From NCBI RefSeq assembly GCF_015594925.2, contig NZ_CP087590.1:1674001-1738000 (forward strand): DNA of 64,000 nt, in the 5' to 3' direction. The stretch comes from Vibrio sp. VB16 (GTDB taxonomy: Bacteria; Pseudomonadota; Gammaproteobacteria; Enterobacterales; Vibrionaceae). This document shows, in pieces, positions 52,825 through 61,100 of this stretch. The notes beneath the pieces were generated by a model. That model ran no database searches, was not told where the DNA came from, and saw only the letters and a list, made by a program, of their open reading frames with translations. The translations under genes and the position numbers were made by a program. Position 1 is the first letter of the stretch. Every line of letters starts with the position of its first letter.

Positions 52825-53436
52825 ATGTTTACAGGAATAGTGTTAGGTACCGCCTCAGTGGTATCGATAAAGAAGAAAAAATCATTTCAAACCCATGTCG
52901 TTGAACTTGATGAAACCATGCTCACTGGGCTAAAACCTGGCGCGTCTGTTGCGCATAATGGCTGTTGCTTAACGGTTACCCAAGTTGAAGGTAACTTAGT
53001 TTCATTTGACTTGATGCAGGAAACATTAAATCAGACGAACCTCGGACTCTTAAATGAAGGCGACCGAATTAACATCGAACGAGCAGCCAGATTTGGAGAC
53101 GAGATTGGAGGACACAACATGTCTGGCCATATCGCTCTTACCGCGATGATTAGCGATATTAAGATAAGCGAAAATAATAGGACAATTTGGTTCCGGATTC
53201 CTGAAGATAAGATGAAATATGTCTTACCCAAAGGGTATATTGGTATAGATGGCTGTTCGCTTACTATTGGCGACGTAAATAAGAATGAATTTTGCGTACA
53301 CCTAATACCAGAAACAATGCAAAGAACGCTGTTTGGTGAAAGGCAGAAAGAAGACAACGTCAATATCGAATTTGACCCACAAACTCAAGCCATCGTAGAT
53401 ACGGTAGAACGTGTTCTGGCAAATCAGTTGTCTTGA
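52825..53436 (+). CDS. ribE: Riboflavin synthase, alpha chain
   Basis: 203 residues with the canonical start MFTGIV. Two lumazine-binding repeats are seen: residues 1-95 (ASVAHNGCCLTVTQVEGNLV) and 98-195 (GYIGIDGCSLTIGDVNKNEF). It turns two 6,7-dimethyl-8-ribityllumazine into riboflavin and the pyrimidine precursor. SD AGGA precedes the start. No FMN riboswitch consensus was found in its 126-bp leader. The 3' end overlaps the convergent kinase gene by 13 bp. Confidence 0.95.
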   Translation: MFTGIVLGTASVVSIKKKKSFQTHVVELDETMLTGLKPGASVAHNGCCLTVTQVEGNLVSFDLMQETLNQTNLGLLNEGDRINIERAARFGDEIGGHNMSGHIALTAMISDIKISENNRTIWFRIPEDKMKYVLPKGYIGIDGCSLTIGDVNKNEFCVHLIPETMQRTLFGERQKEDNVNIEFDPQTQAIVDTVERVLANQLS

Positions 53437-54293
53437 GCTATTTCAGATATAGTTCGTTCGGCTTCTTCCAAATAGTGGCCACCAAATAAGTTGCAGTGAT
53501 TCAGGATATGGTAAAGATTGTAGATGTTTTTTCTCTTACTGTAGCCAGCCTCAATAGGCAATATACTCTGATACCCTTGATAGAATTCTGGCTTGAATCC
53601 TTCAAAGAGCTCAGTCATCGCGATGTCGCATTCACTATCACCCCAATAGCAGGCTGGGTCATAGCATATTGGCCCAAATGGTGTGTTTGCGACATTCCCA
53701 GACCATAAGTCACCGTGTAATAAAGAAGGTTTAGGGTTGTGACTAGAAAGCAGACGGTTTACTTGGGAAACAATATCATTGATGTCACCGAAGCTTATCC
53801 CTTTTTCAGCCAACAATTGCAACTGCCAGCCAATTCGTTGCTCAGAGAAAAAACGGGCCCATTTCTTGTTCCAAGAATTGGGCTGGAGGGTAGCACCTAT
53901 AAAGTTTTCCGTATCGAATCCATACTCTTTTTGTTCGCCCCATAAATGCAGCTTGGCAAGTTCGACGCCAAAATTATAACTCGATTTAACGTCATCGATT
54001 GGTTTTGTTGGGACGTAATTTAAAATGATAAATGCATTATGCTTACTTTTGCCAATATGAACCAATTCAGGTACATAAACTGTGCCTGTCTGTCTTAACT
54101 TTTGGAGGTTTTCTGCCTCGACTTCAAATCGGTTGAAAAACTCGCGTGAATTGCATTTAACAAAGTAACGTTGTTCTCCATCACTCACCATATAACATTC
54201 GCTAATATCACCGCCACTTAGTTTTGATTTCTCAACTATCTTAAAATCAAACAGAAGGGTATCCGAAAGTTGTTGCGCAATTGCCTGCCACAT
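53424..54293 (-). CDS. Fructosamine/ketosamine kinase family protein
   Basis: 289 residues with a protein-kinase-like fold. Features are the SGGDISECYMV loop, YFVKCNSREFFNRFEVEAE (ATP-binding Lys and Glu), the catalytic LLHGDLWSGNV (HGDLxxGN), and DPACYWGDSECDIAMTELF (metal Asp). It belongs to the FN3K/YniA group, which phosphorylates glycated amines so that they break down. Cytoplasmic. Convergent with ribE, overlapping by 13 bp. Confidence 0.93.
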   Translation of the reverse strand: MWQAIAQQLSDTLLFDFKIVEKSKLSGGDISECYMVSDGEQRYFVKCNSREFFNRFEVEAENLQKLRQTGTVYVPELVHIGKSKHNAFIILNYVPTKPIDDVKSSYNFGVELAKLHLWGEQKEYGFDTENFIGATLQPNSWNKKWARFFSEQRIGWQLQLLAEKGISFGDINDIVSQVNRLLSSHNPKPSLLHGDLWSGNVANTPFGPICYDPACYWGDSECDIAMTELFEGFKPEFYQGYQSILPIEAGYSKRKNIYNLYHILNHCNLFGGHYLEEAERTISEIAQDN

Positions 54294-54606
54294 AGATGAC
54301 CTCGTTATGATGAGTGCTAATATGAATAGTCTAGAACAATTTTACAAAAGAGAAGTACATCTCTAGTGTTTTAAGAGCGTTACTTGTTAACCAACCTCAA
54401 AAGGGTTACCTAATGAGTCAAAGTCGTGCTTTGTTAACGTTACCTCAGTCACATACTCTTTATTGTCCACATACATAAGCCTGTATTAGTTAAAGATAGT
54501 GATATTTAGTTTTACTGAATGGGTGGTAACATCGATTTGTATGAATTAAACTAAGTTTAGTCGTTATTTCATTTAATATTTGTGATCAATATTTTGGAGT
54601 TAAGAA
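54294..54606. other. Intergenic region upstream of the DUF3802 gene
   Basis: 313 bp between divergent genes, AT-rich, with promoters expected in both directions. A 21-codon open frame from ATG 54413 has no ribosome site and is not called. Nothing else is seen. Confidence 0.35.
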
Positions 54607-54951
54607 GTGGTAGTAGATACTGACGGATATATAGCACTAATAGAACATTTAACTTTTAATTTGAATGTGTTTACTTCGACGGGAGGGGACACAGGCGAAG
54701 AAACGGTTGAAGATGTTGTAACGGATATGATGGCATCCAATATCATGGCAATATTCGAACAAAATCCTGAACTCCACTCAAGTGTAAGATTTAAGCTATT
54801 GAAAGAAGCTGATCTTGTGCTAGCGGATTTAGCCGAAGTACTGGCGGGTGCTTGGACCAGAAAATCAACAAATGACCAGATTAGATTTCTTGACGAGTAT
54901 ATTGCATTAATGAAAAACCTGTTTGATAGTGCTATCGCAAAATACGATTAG
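54607..54951 (+). CDS. DUF3802 family protein
   Basis: A 114-residue acidic helical protein with a GTG start preceded by GGAG. It matches the DUF3802 family (MVVDTDGYIALIEHLTFNL, ending MKNLFDSAIAKYD). No motif indicates a function. Its stop codon touches that of the NlpC/P60 gene on the opposite strand (54951/54952). Confidence 0.8.
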   Translation: MVVDTDGYIALIEHLTFNLNVFTSTGGDTGEETVEDVVTDMMASNIMAIFEQNPELHSSVRFKLLKEADLVLADLAEVLAGAWTRKSTNDQIRFLDEYIALMKNLFDSAIAKYD

Positions 54952-55431
54952 TTAAATCCTTCTCACTTGCCAAAAAACTGAAGCCCAGTAAGGATTGTTT
55001 AACCTTGAAATAATCACTCCTTTTGAAGTAGAAGCATGCATAAATTTGTTGTCACCTAAATAAATCCCAACGTGCCTATCTTTCCTGCCAGTTTTAAAAA
55101 ACACCAAATCACCGCTTTGAGCTTGGCCCAGTTTTATTTCAACCCCCAATTTACTTTGCTCATATGTTGTTCTTGGTAAATACTGATTTCCTGCTTCTAA
55201 ATAAATTGCTTGAACGAATGCTGAGCAATCAATGCCATTTTTATTTGTGCCGCCATATTTATATGGCGTACCTTGCCACGTGTTGTAAGGCTGTTTATAT
55301 ATGATATTGCTCTCTTCTAAAAAGACAGATTGAGCTGAATTAGAAAGTTCAGTGCCCTGTTTATTACTCGAGCAGGCCGTAAGTAAAAAACCAAACATGA
55401 TTAAAATGATTGTTGATTGAATAGAACGCAT
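54952..55431 (-). CDS. NlpC/P60 family lipoprotein (murein endopeptidase)
   Basis: 159 residues. A lipoprotein signal with lipobox LTAC (Cys at about 20) is followed by an NlpC/P60 domain from about 50. The triad is visible: Cys in GIDCSAFVQAIYLEAG, His in RHVGIYLGDN, and a polar third residue in NKFMHASTSKGVII. It should cut D-Glu-DAP or DAP-D-Ala bonds in peptidoglycan. Similar to E. coli NlpC/Spr (MepS). The serine-following residue after the lipid Cys (CSSN) suggests sorting to the outer membrane. Confidence 0.93.
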   Translation of the reverse strand: MRSIQSTIILIMFGFLLTACSSNKQGTELSNSAQSVFLEESNIIYKQPYNTWQGTPYKYGGTNKNGIDCSAFVQAIYLEAGNQYLPRTTYEQSKLGVEIKLGQAQSGDLVFFKTGRKDRHVGIYLGDNKFMHASTSKGVIISRLNNPYWASVFWQVRRI

Positions 55432-55768
55432 AGACCCTCCTATTTCGTTGTTGGGATCTCAAGGCATGTAGAAATACAAACACTAGACCAACTAACCAAT
55501 ATTCAACGAAGAAGGCGATTGAGTCGACAAGAGAGCGAATTATGAAGCACAAATATTCTCTCATCGACTTTGGATAATCAAGTTTAACGGTGATATTTGT
55601 GCTTTCTGTAACAGCGATGATCAACTATGCACTTTCTTTTACGGGTAATATGAATAGCCCAAACGTAAGCGTGTACAAGATGGTCCGTATATTATTACGA
55701 ACTAAAAAAAGGTCCTGCTGTGCAATACAGAAGGACCATTAGCCTTGAGCATCTAGACAAGTGAATGT
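55432..55768. other. Intergenic region between NlpC/P60 and OmpA-like genes, with terminator
   Basis: 337 bp. The right part has the OmpA-like gene's terminator (55704-55737). A hydrophobic minus-strand frame (55364-55624) starts at TTG without SD and overlaps the NlpC gene, so it is not called. Confidence 0.4.
55704..55737 (-). terminator. Terminator of the tolC-like/ompA-like operon
   Basis: On the minus strand an 11-bp stem with one mismatch (GGTCCTTCTGT / ACAGCAGGACC), a 5-nt loop and seven T, 32 bp past the OmpA-like stop. Confidence 0.87.
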
Positions 55769-56380
55769 CTATCGTCTCTTGCGAGAAAAGATAGTCCATT
55801 CTTCTAGAATTTTGCTGTTATAACCAACCACGGTTGCTACTACTCGTCGGTTAAGTGCGTGAGATAGTTCAGACTCTCCATCGTCAACCAAACCAGAATC
55901 ACCATACCCAACTATTTTCACGCGATCAGGGCTAACGCCTGCATCGACTAGACTTTGTTTTGCTTGGTTGGCTCTTTCTTTCGACAGTTCAAGGTTGTAT
56001 TCAGAATCTCCGACTTTACTTGCATATCCTTGTAATTCGATAGACGTCTCAGGAAACTGACTCAAAAACTCCGCCATGCTACCAATTTCATTGATGAATG
56101 CTGGGCTGATTATTGACGAGTCGTTTTCAAATAATATCTTGAGCTCGAATTCGTTGGCTGCCTTCACCTCTGCACCACAGCCATCGTTATCGATTTCTGA
56201 TCCGCGTTTGGTATCTGCGCATTTGTCTCTTGCATTGATAACCCCATCGCGATCATCGTCTTGCAAATCAGCGATTTGGTCAGCGGTTGGCGTTTCAATG
56301 TAATCGTATTGATCTTTCGCTTGTGCTGATAACGTGAAACCAGCGGCGAGTAGAGACAACAGAATTATAGAATATTTCAT
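55769..56380 (-). CDS. OmpA-like peptidoglycan-associated outer-membrane protein
   Basis: 203 residues. Signal peptide (ends LSAQA, then KDQYDY), a short calcium-binding thrombospondin type 3-like repeat (DDDRDGVINARDKCADT), and a C-terminal OmpA domain (about 75-190, ELQGYASKVGDSEYNLELSK, then ALNRRVVATVVG) that binds peptidoglycan. It has no beta-barrel. It is 11 bp after the TolC-like gene and shares its transcript. OmpA-like proteins often accompany type I secreted adhesin loci, so a role in envelope anchoring of that machine is likely. Confidence 0.9.
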   Translation of the reverse strand: MKYSIILLSLLAAGFTLSAQAKDQYDYIETPTADQIADLQDDDRDGVINARDKCADTKRGSEIDNDGCGAEVKAANEFELKILFENDSSIISPAFINEIGSMAEFLSQFPETSIELQGYASKVGDSEYNLELSKERANQAKQSLVDAGVSPDRVKIVGYGDSGLVDDGESELSHALNRRVVATVVGYNSKILEEWTIFSRKRR

Positions 56381-56391
56381 TTAATCCCTCC

Positions 56392-57696
56392 TTAATAATC
56401 CGCTTCTTGTTTCCATTCATCAGGTGTGTCCACCATCAATGAATCCAATAAAATACCACAGGCATTGAGTACCCTGAATTTAGCATACTGCTCACCGTAG
56501 TTTGCGTTTAAGTATTCTTTGCGTGCTTCAAATAACTCGTTTTCAGTATTGAGTACATCAAGTAGCGTTCGTTGACCAATACGATATTGCTTTTCATAAG
56601 CAATAGCCGTATCCGAAGCCGAATCGACGTGGTCTGCAAGAAATTCTTTCTGCTGCAAGGTTAGATCCAAAGCACTCCAAGAAAGGCGTAAGCTCTCTGC
56701 AAGCTGACGATGAGAGTTATCTCGTAAGTCCTTTGCTTTGTTTAGTTGATAGGCCATGCGATCTTGTTCCGAAGAGTCTGAACCACCATTATAGAGGTTG
56801 TATCGCATGCGTAGCATAGCAGACAGCTCATCGCGGCTACCGACTTCTCCTGCTGCATCGTCATACCAAGTTTGGGCTGCTTCGATAGAAAATGTAGGGT
56901 AATTTGTGCCTTCAGCCTGCTTATATTGATATTTTGCCGCATCTACATCAGACGCCGCGATTTTAATCACAGGGTGATTTTCTTCAGCGGTAACCGTTGC
57001 TTCTTCCAGAGATAGAGGGAGTGCGTTTTGATCCGCTCGAGGGAATACTAACCCTTGTGGGCTCTGACCAACAATACGCGTAAACTGGGTGTGAGTATCA
57101 AAGATATTGTTTTGTGCAGCAAGTAAATTACTGTGAGCATTGGCTAGACGAGCCTCTACCTGCGACAAATCGGCCGTAGAGCCTATTCCTGATTCAACCC
57201 TTCTTTTTATATCTTTATATATACGTTTGTGGGTCTTCAGATTGTCTTCAGAAAGGGTAAGGACTTCCTTTGCCTTTACTGCATCAAGGTAAACACTTGT
57301 GACTTCTAACGCTTTATCTTGGGAGTCTGCAATTAATTGATACCGCATAGACTCAGCTTCCGAAGCCGTTCTATCCATATCGTTTAGGGTGGAAGAACCA
57401 TCCCAAAGTAACTGTGTAAGGCTTAAGGTTGCATCTTTTCTCGTCAACTCTGTGGTGTCGCCTGTGGCGGGATTAACCTTTTCATAACCGACCCCTGCAT
57501 CTAGATCGATGGTTGGTAAATAATTGCCACCAGAAGACCTACGTTGTTCTACATAGCTTTTGTAATCGTTGAAGGCACTTCTAATTTCAGGATTTGAAGT
57601 AAGGGTAATTGCTATCGCTTGTTCTAATGATTGACTATAAGCAGGTAAACTCATTGCAATACAACAAGCAAGAGGTGCTAAAGGAATCCTTTTCAA
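56392..57696 (-). CDS. TolC-family outer membrane channel (LapE/AggA-like)
   Basis: TTG 57696 is chosen: AGGAG lies 7 nt upstream and the signal peptide MKRIPLAPLACCIAMSLPAYS follows in register (the TTG at 57735 has no SD). 434 residues with two OEP repeats (about 30-215 and 230-425), each helical, with VEQRRSSGGNYLPTIDLDAG and YRIGQRTLLDVLNTENELFE blocks typical of type I secretion TolC/LapE. It would be the outer-membrane duct for the divergent giant adhesin. The inner-membrane ATPase and adaptor (LapB, LapC) are not in the window. Confidence 0.92.
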   Translation of the reverse strand: MKRIPLAPLACCIAMSLPAYSQSLEQAIAITLTSNPEIRSAFNDYKSYVEQRRSSGGNYLPTIDLDAGVGYEKVNPATGDTTELTRKDATLSLTQLLWDGSSTLNDMDRTASEAESMRYQLIADSQDKALEVTSVYLDAVKAKEVLTLSEDNLKTHKRIYKDIKRRVESGIGSTADLSQVEARLANAHSNLLAAQNNIFDTHTQFTRIVGQSPQGLVFPRADQNALPLSLEEATVTAEENHPVIKIAASDVDAAKYQYKQAEGTNYPTFSIEAAQTWYDDAAGEVGSRDELSAMLRMRYNLYNGGSDSSEQDRMAYQLNKAKDLRDNSHRQLAESLRLSWSALDLTLQQKEFLADHVDSASDTAIAYEKQYRIGQRTLLDVLNTENELFEARKEYLNANYGEQYAKFRVLNACGILLDSLMVDTPDEWKQEADY

Positions 57697-58140
57697 AATT
57701 GTTCTCCTACATTTGAATAGCGGTATTGTATGCAAAAAATCAGTCTCAAATCTGAGACCAGCATCATAATAGCTTATTTTCCCGAAGGAATTTGAATTAA
57801 TACAATTTATTCATTAAATATTAACATTATTGTTGAATTTTAGACCTATAAACTATTGTTGACCATGTTTTTTTGATGATTTATCTAATCCTAGGTATAT
57901 CTTAATAGGTTGATTTTATGAAAAAAGGATTTTATTTATAATGATTCTGGTTATTTTATTCTCAAAATTAATAATCAAGCATAAAAAAATCCGTATATGT
58001 TGCATTACCCCATTCGATGTGTGGCCTCGGTTCCATTTTACTGCTAAATTTAATGGTTAGAAGAATACCAATTTTAGAGTTGTCTTATATAAGAGTGATG
58101 GCATTGTTATTGCTTAAATTGCTCAGAAGGGATCGAGAAA
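57697..58140. other. Divergent promoter region of the adhesin locus
   Basis: 444 bp, strongly AT-rich, between the TolC-like gene (minus) and the adhesin (plus). No coding frame is convincing. AAGG at 58127-58130 and GAGA closer to ATG 58141 form the adhesin ribosome site. The size fits a heavily regulated divergent promoter; no VpsR/VpsT or FleQ-type site could be named with certainty. Confidence 0.5.
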
Positions 58141-61100
58141 ATGAACGCACTTATTGGCGCTATCGCAGGTAGTAAATTTTTTATTGTTATTGATAAAAAC
58201 GGCAATCTTAAAACGATTACCGATATTCAGGATGTTAAGCCTGGAGAAGTGTTGTTGACGAAAGGGGAAGATCCCATGACGTCTGATACGGCTATCCAAG
58301 CGGAATTGGTTGAAGAAGATGGCAATAGGGTGCCGATAGCGGTTCAGGATGAAATCGATCAAATTTTTGAACAATTAGCAGACGGACAAGATCCTACTCT
58401 GTTGGATGAGGAATTCGCTCCGGCGGCCGGTTTGTCAGAGGGCTCTTCCACAACGCCAATGGCGGTTGTCGTACGAGATGCAGTAGAGATAATGGCTTCT
58501 ACGTCCTTTGATACCACAGGCATCGAATCACAAGGCCTTTCTAGAACTCAATCACTTCAATTACTTCAGCAATTTATTAATCAAGCACCCACGGTTACTT
58601 TGTCCAATTTCGTGGACAGCCTCGATGAGAATACGCCAACCGATGGAACTATTCGCGTTGCTGATATTGATATTACCGATGACCAACAAGGTGTTAATGA
58701 ACTATCTCTGTCAGGTGCGGATGCAGATAACTTCATTATTGTAGAGCTCGCAGACGGTTCACACGAGTTACACCTTAAAGCGGGTGTAACATTAGACTTC
58801 GAAACCCTTTCAAGTATGGACGTGAGTGTTGATGTTAAAGACTTAACGCTCAGTCAGAACGTTCTAGACACAGATTCAATGACGCTTGATATCAATGATT
58901 TGGGTGAAGAGCCGGTAATTAGTGGAGCAGTATCAGGCGGGGTGATAGAAGATGACTACGATGATGGAGAACAAGGTGTTTCTGTCGTTGGTACGCTTTC
59001 TGTTGTCGACCCTGATGCCGGTGAATCAGGTTTTGCTGCGCAAGAACCTATAGGAGGTGACTATGGCCTGTTCACTTTTGATAATGAGACAGGGCAATGG
59101 ACATATGTTTTAAATAATGAAGACGCGAATGTTCAAGGTTTGGAAGCAGAGCAACAAGTAACAGAAACATTTACAGTCACGACATTAGATGGCACGAGTC
59201 AAACTGTCACCGTTGTTGTCACTGGTACGAGCGATACACCTACTGCCGAAGAATTTGCGGTGGGTGCTGATGAGTCGTTCACATTCGACCAACACACGAG
59301 CGACGCAGAAGATGATTTTAATGGCGTTGAAACCTCGGTCGTCATCGAAGAAGGCAACCTTCCTAAATATGGGCAATTGGTTGATAACAATGGAGACCCA
59401 TTAGTAGCCGGTCCAGACGGAAATATTATTGTTAGCGACACACAATCGATTACTTATGAAGCGTTTGACCAAACAGAGGTTAATGATCAATTCAGTATTG
59501 ATGCAAGTGAATATGTCCAGAACCTAGATTCGAACGTTATTAGCGGTGATGTACCCGTAAATAGTGAGGATAATGGGTCTATTTCCCTTAATTCAGGCGT
59601 GGTTATATCAGCAGGTGTATTTGGTGAGAACGGTACAACAGAAGCCGCTGATCTTTATTATGATGATAGGAAAGGTGAAAAGGGTTTTGGTGTAAATAAT
59701 AAAGAGATAGATGTCACAAAAGATGAGTTTATAAACGTTGACTACAGCGGCATTGACGAAGCAGTAGACGTTAAATCAGTAGAACTGTCTTTTGGTAGTA
59801 TTTGGGGTAACTATGAAGGAGACCCGGCTAATGCAATGCCTGGTTCAGATGATTATGACGGCCATCGTGCGCAAGGACAAATCCTCGTTTGGGTTGAGTT
59901 CGACGGAGAAGGGTATGGAGAGCCAATCATTCTTGATGATGATCAATTAGTCAATTTATATAATGGTACGGGTGAGTTCAGTTACACTGTAACGGCAGGT
60001 GAAGGTCAAGAAATCACCGGAATTAGAGTATCAACGAGTGCTGGTATTGATCCATCGACTGGTGAAGAAGGCATTGGTAACTCCAATATTGTATTTCAAG
60101 GGGCTGATGTTGTAGCAACCGAGATAACGGACTCATTTAATTATGTTGCTAAAGATTCGCAAGGCAATGTTAGTGAAGAAGAAACGGTTTATATTGACGG
60201 CAATAGTGAATCGCCTGTAATCGATCCAACAGTAGTTCAATCAATTAATGCGGTAGACGATGCCTATTTAGTTACGTCACCTTTAACCGCGAATCCTGCT
60301 GATCCATTCGTATTACAAGAAGATGCAAATAGAACAGACAGAAGACAAGAAACTAATTCTGAATATGAGATAAAAGTTGCTGACTTGCTTGGTAACGATG
60401 TTACCTCCGCCGGGTCTTTAACCTTGGTTGCCGTTTCTAACGCAACACATGGGCGTGTCTCGCTTGTTGAAAATGACCAAGGTGAAGTGATCGCCGTTAA
60501 GTTTACACCGGCTAGAAACTACAATGGTGAAGCCAGTTTCGAATATACCATTAGAGACGAGAATGGTAGCGAAGATACGGCAACGACTACGCTCTGGGTC
60601 GAACCTGTCGCAGATGCGGGAAGCGTTACGGTAAATGCAATAACCGACGATGACGTAATTAATATAGCAGAAAGCGAAACGACGGCAGATTCCCAAACAC
60701 CGATAATGGTTTCAGGTACAGCGCGTGGTGGTGATATCCAATCAGGTGACTCTGTTTCAATGGTCATTAATAGTAAAACCTATGAAACAACCGTTGATGA
60801 AAACGGTAACTGGTCCGTTGCAGTAGACGGCGCGGATTTGGCCGTCGACCAAGAATTTACGGTAAATGTTACGTCAATAGATGGTATTAGCAGCGTTGTT
60901 TCTAGCCGTGATAGTGAACATGCTGTTGATTTAGTGGCACCTGGTGCCCCAGTAGTTGTTATCCAGGACGGCGAGCAAGATTTAGACGAGCAGGGTTACA
61001 TTAACGCGCAAGACGCAGCGGTGGACGGTGGCGTGAAAGTGCACGTGACATTGCCAGACGGTGTGGAAGCGGGCGACATTGTGAATTTAACCATCAGCAG

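Noticed and set aside
55364..55624. 86-codon hydrophobic minus-strand frame
   Set aside because: TTG start, no Shine-Dalgarno, overlaps the start of the NlpC/P60 gene by 68 bp and resembles no family.
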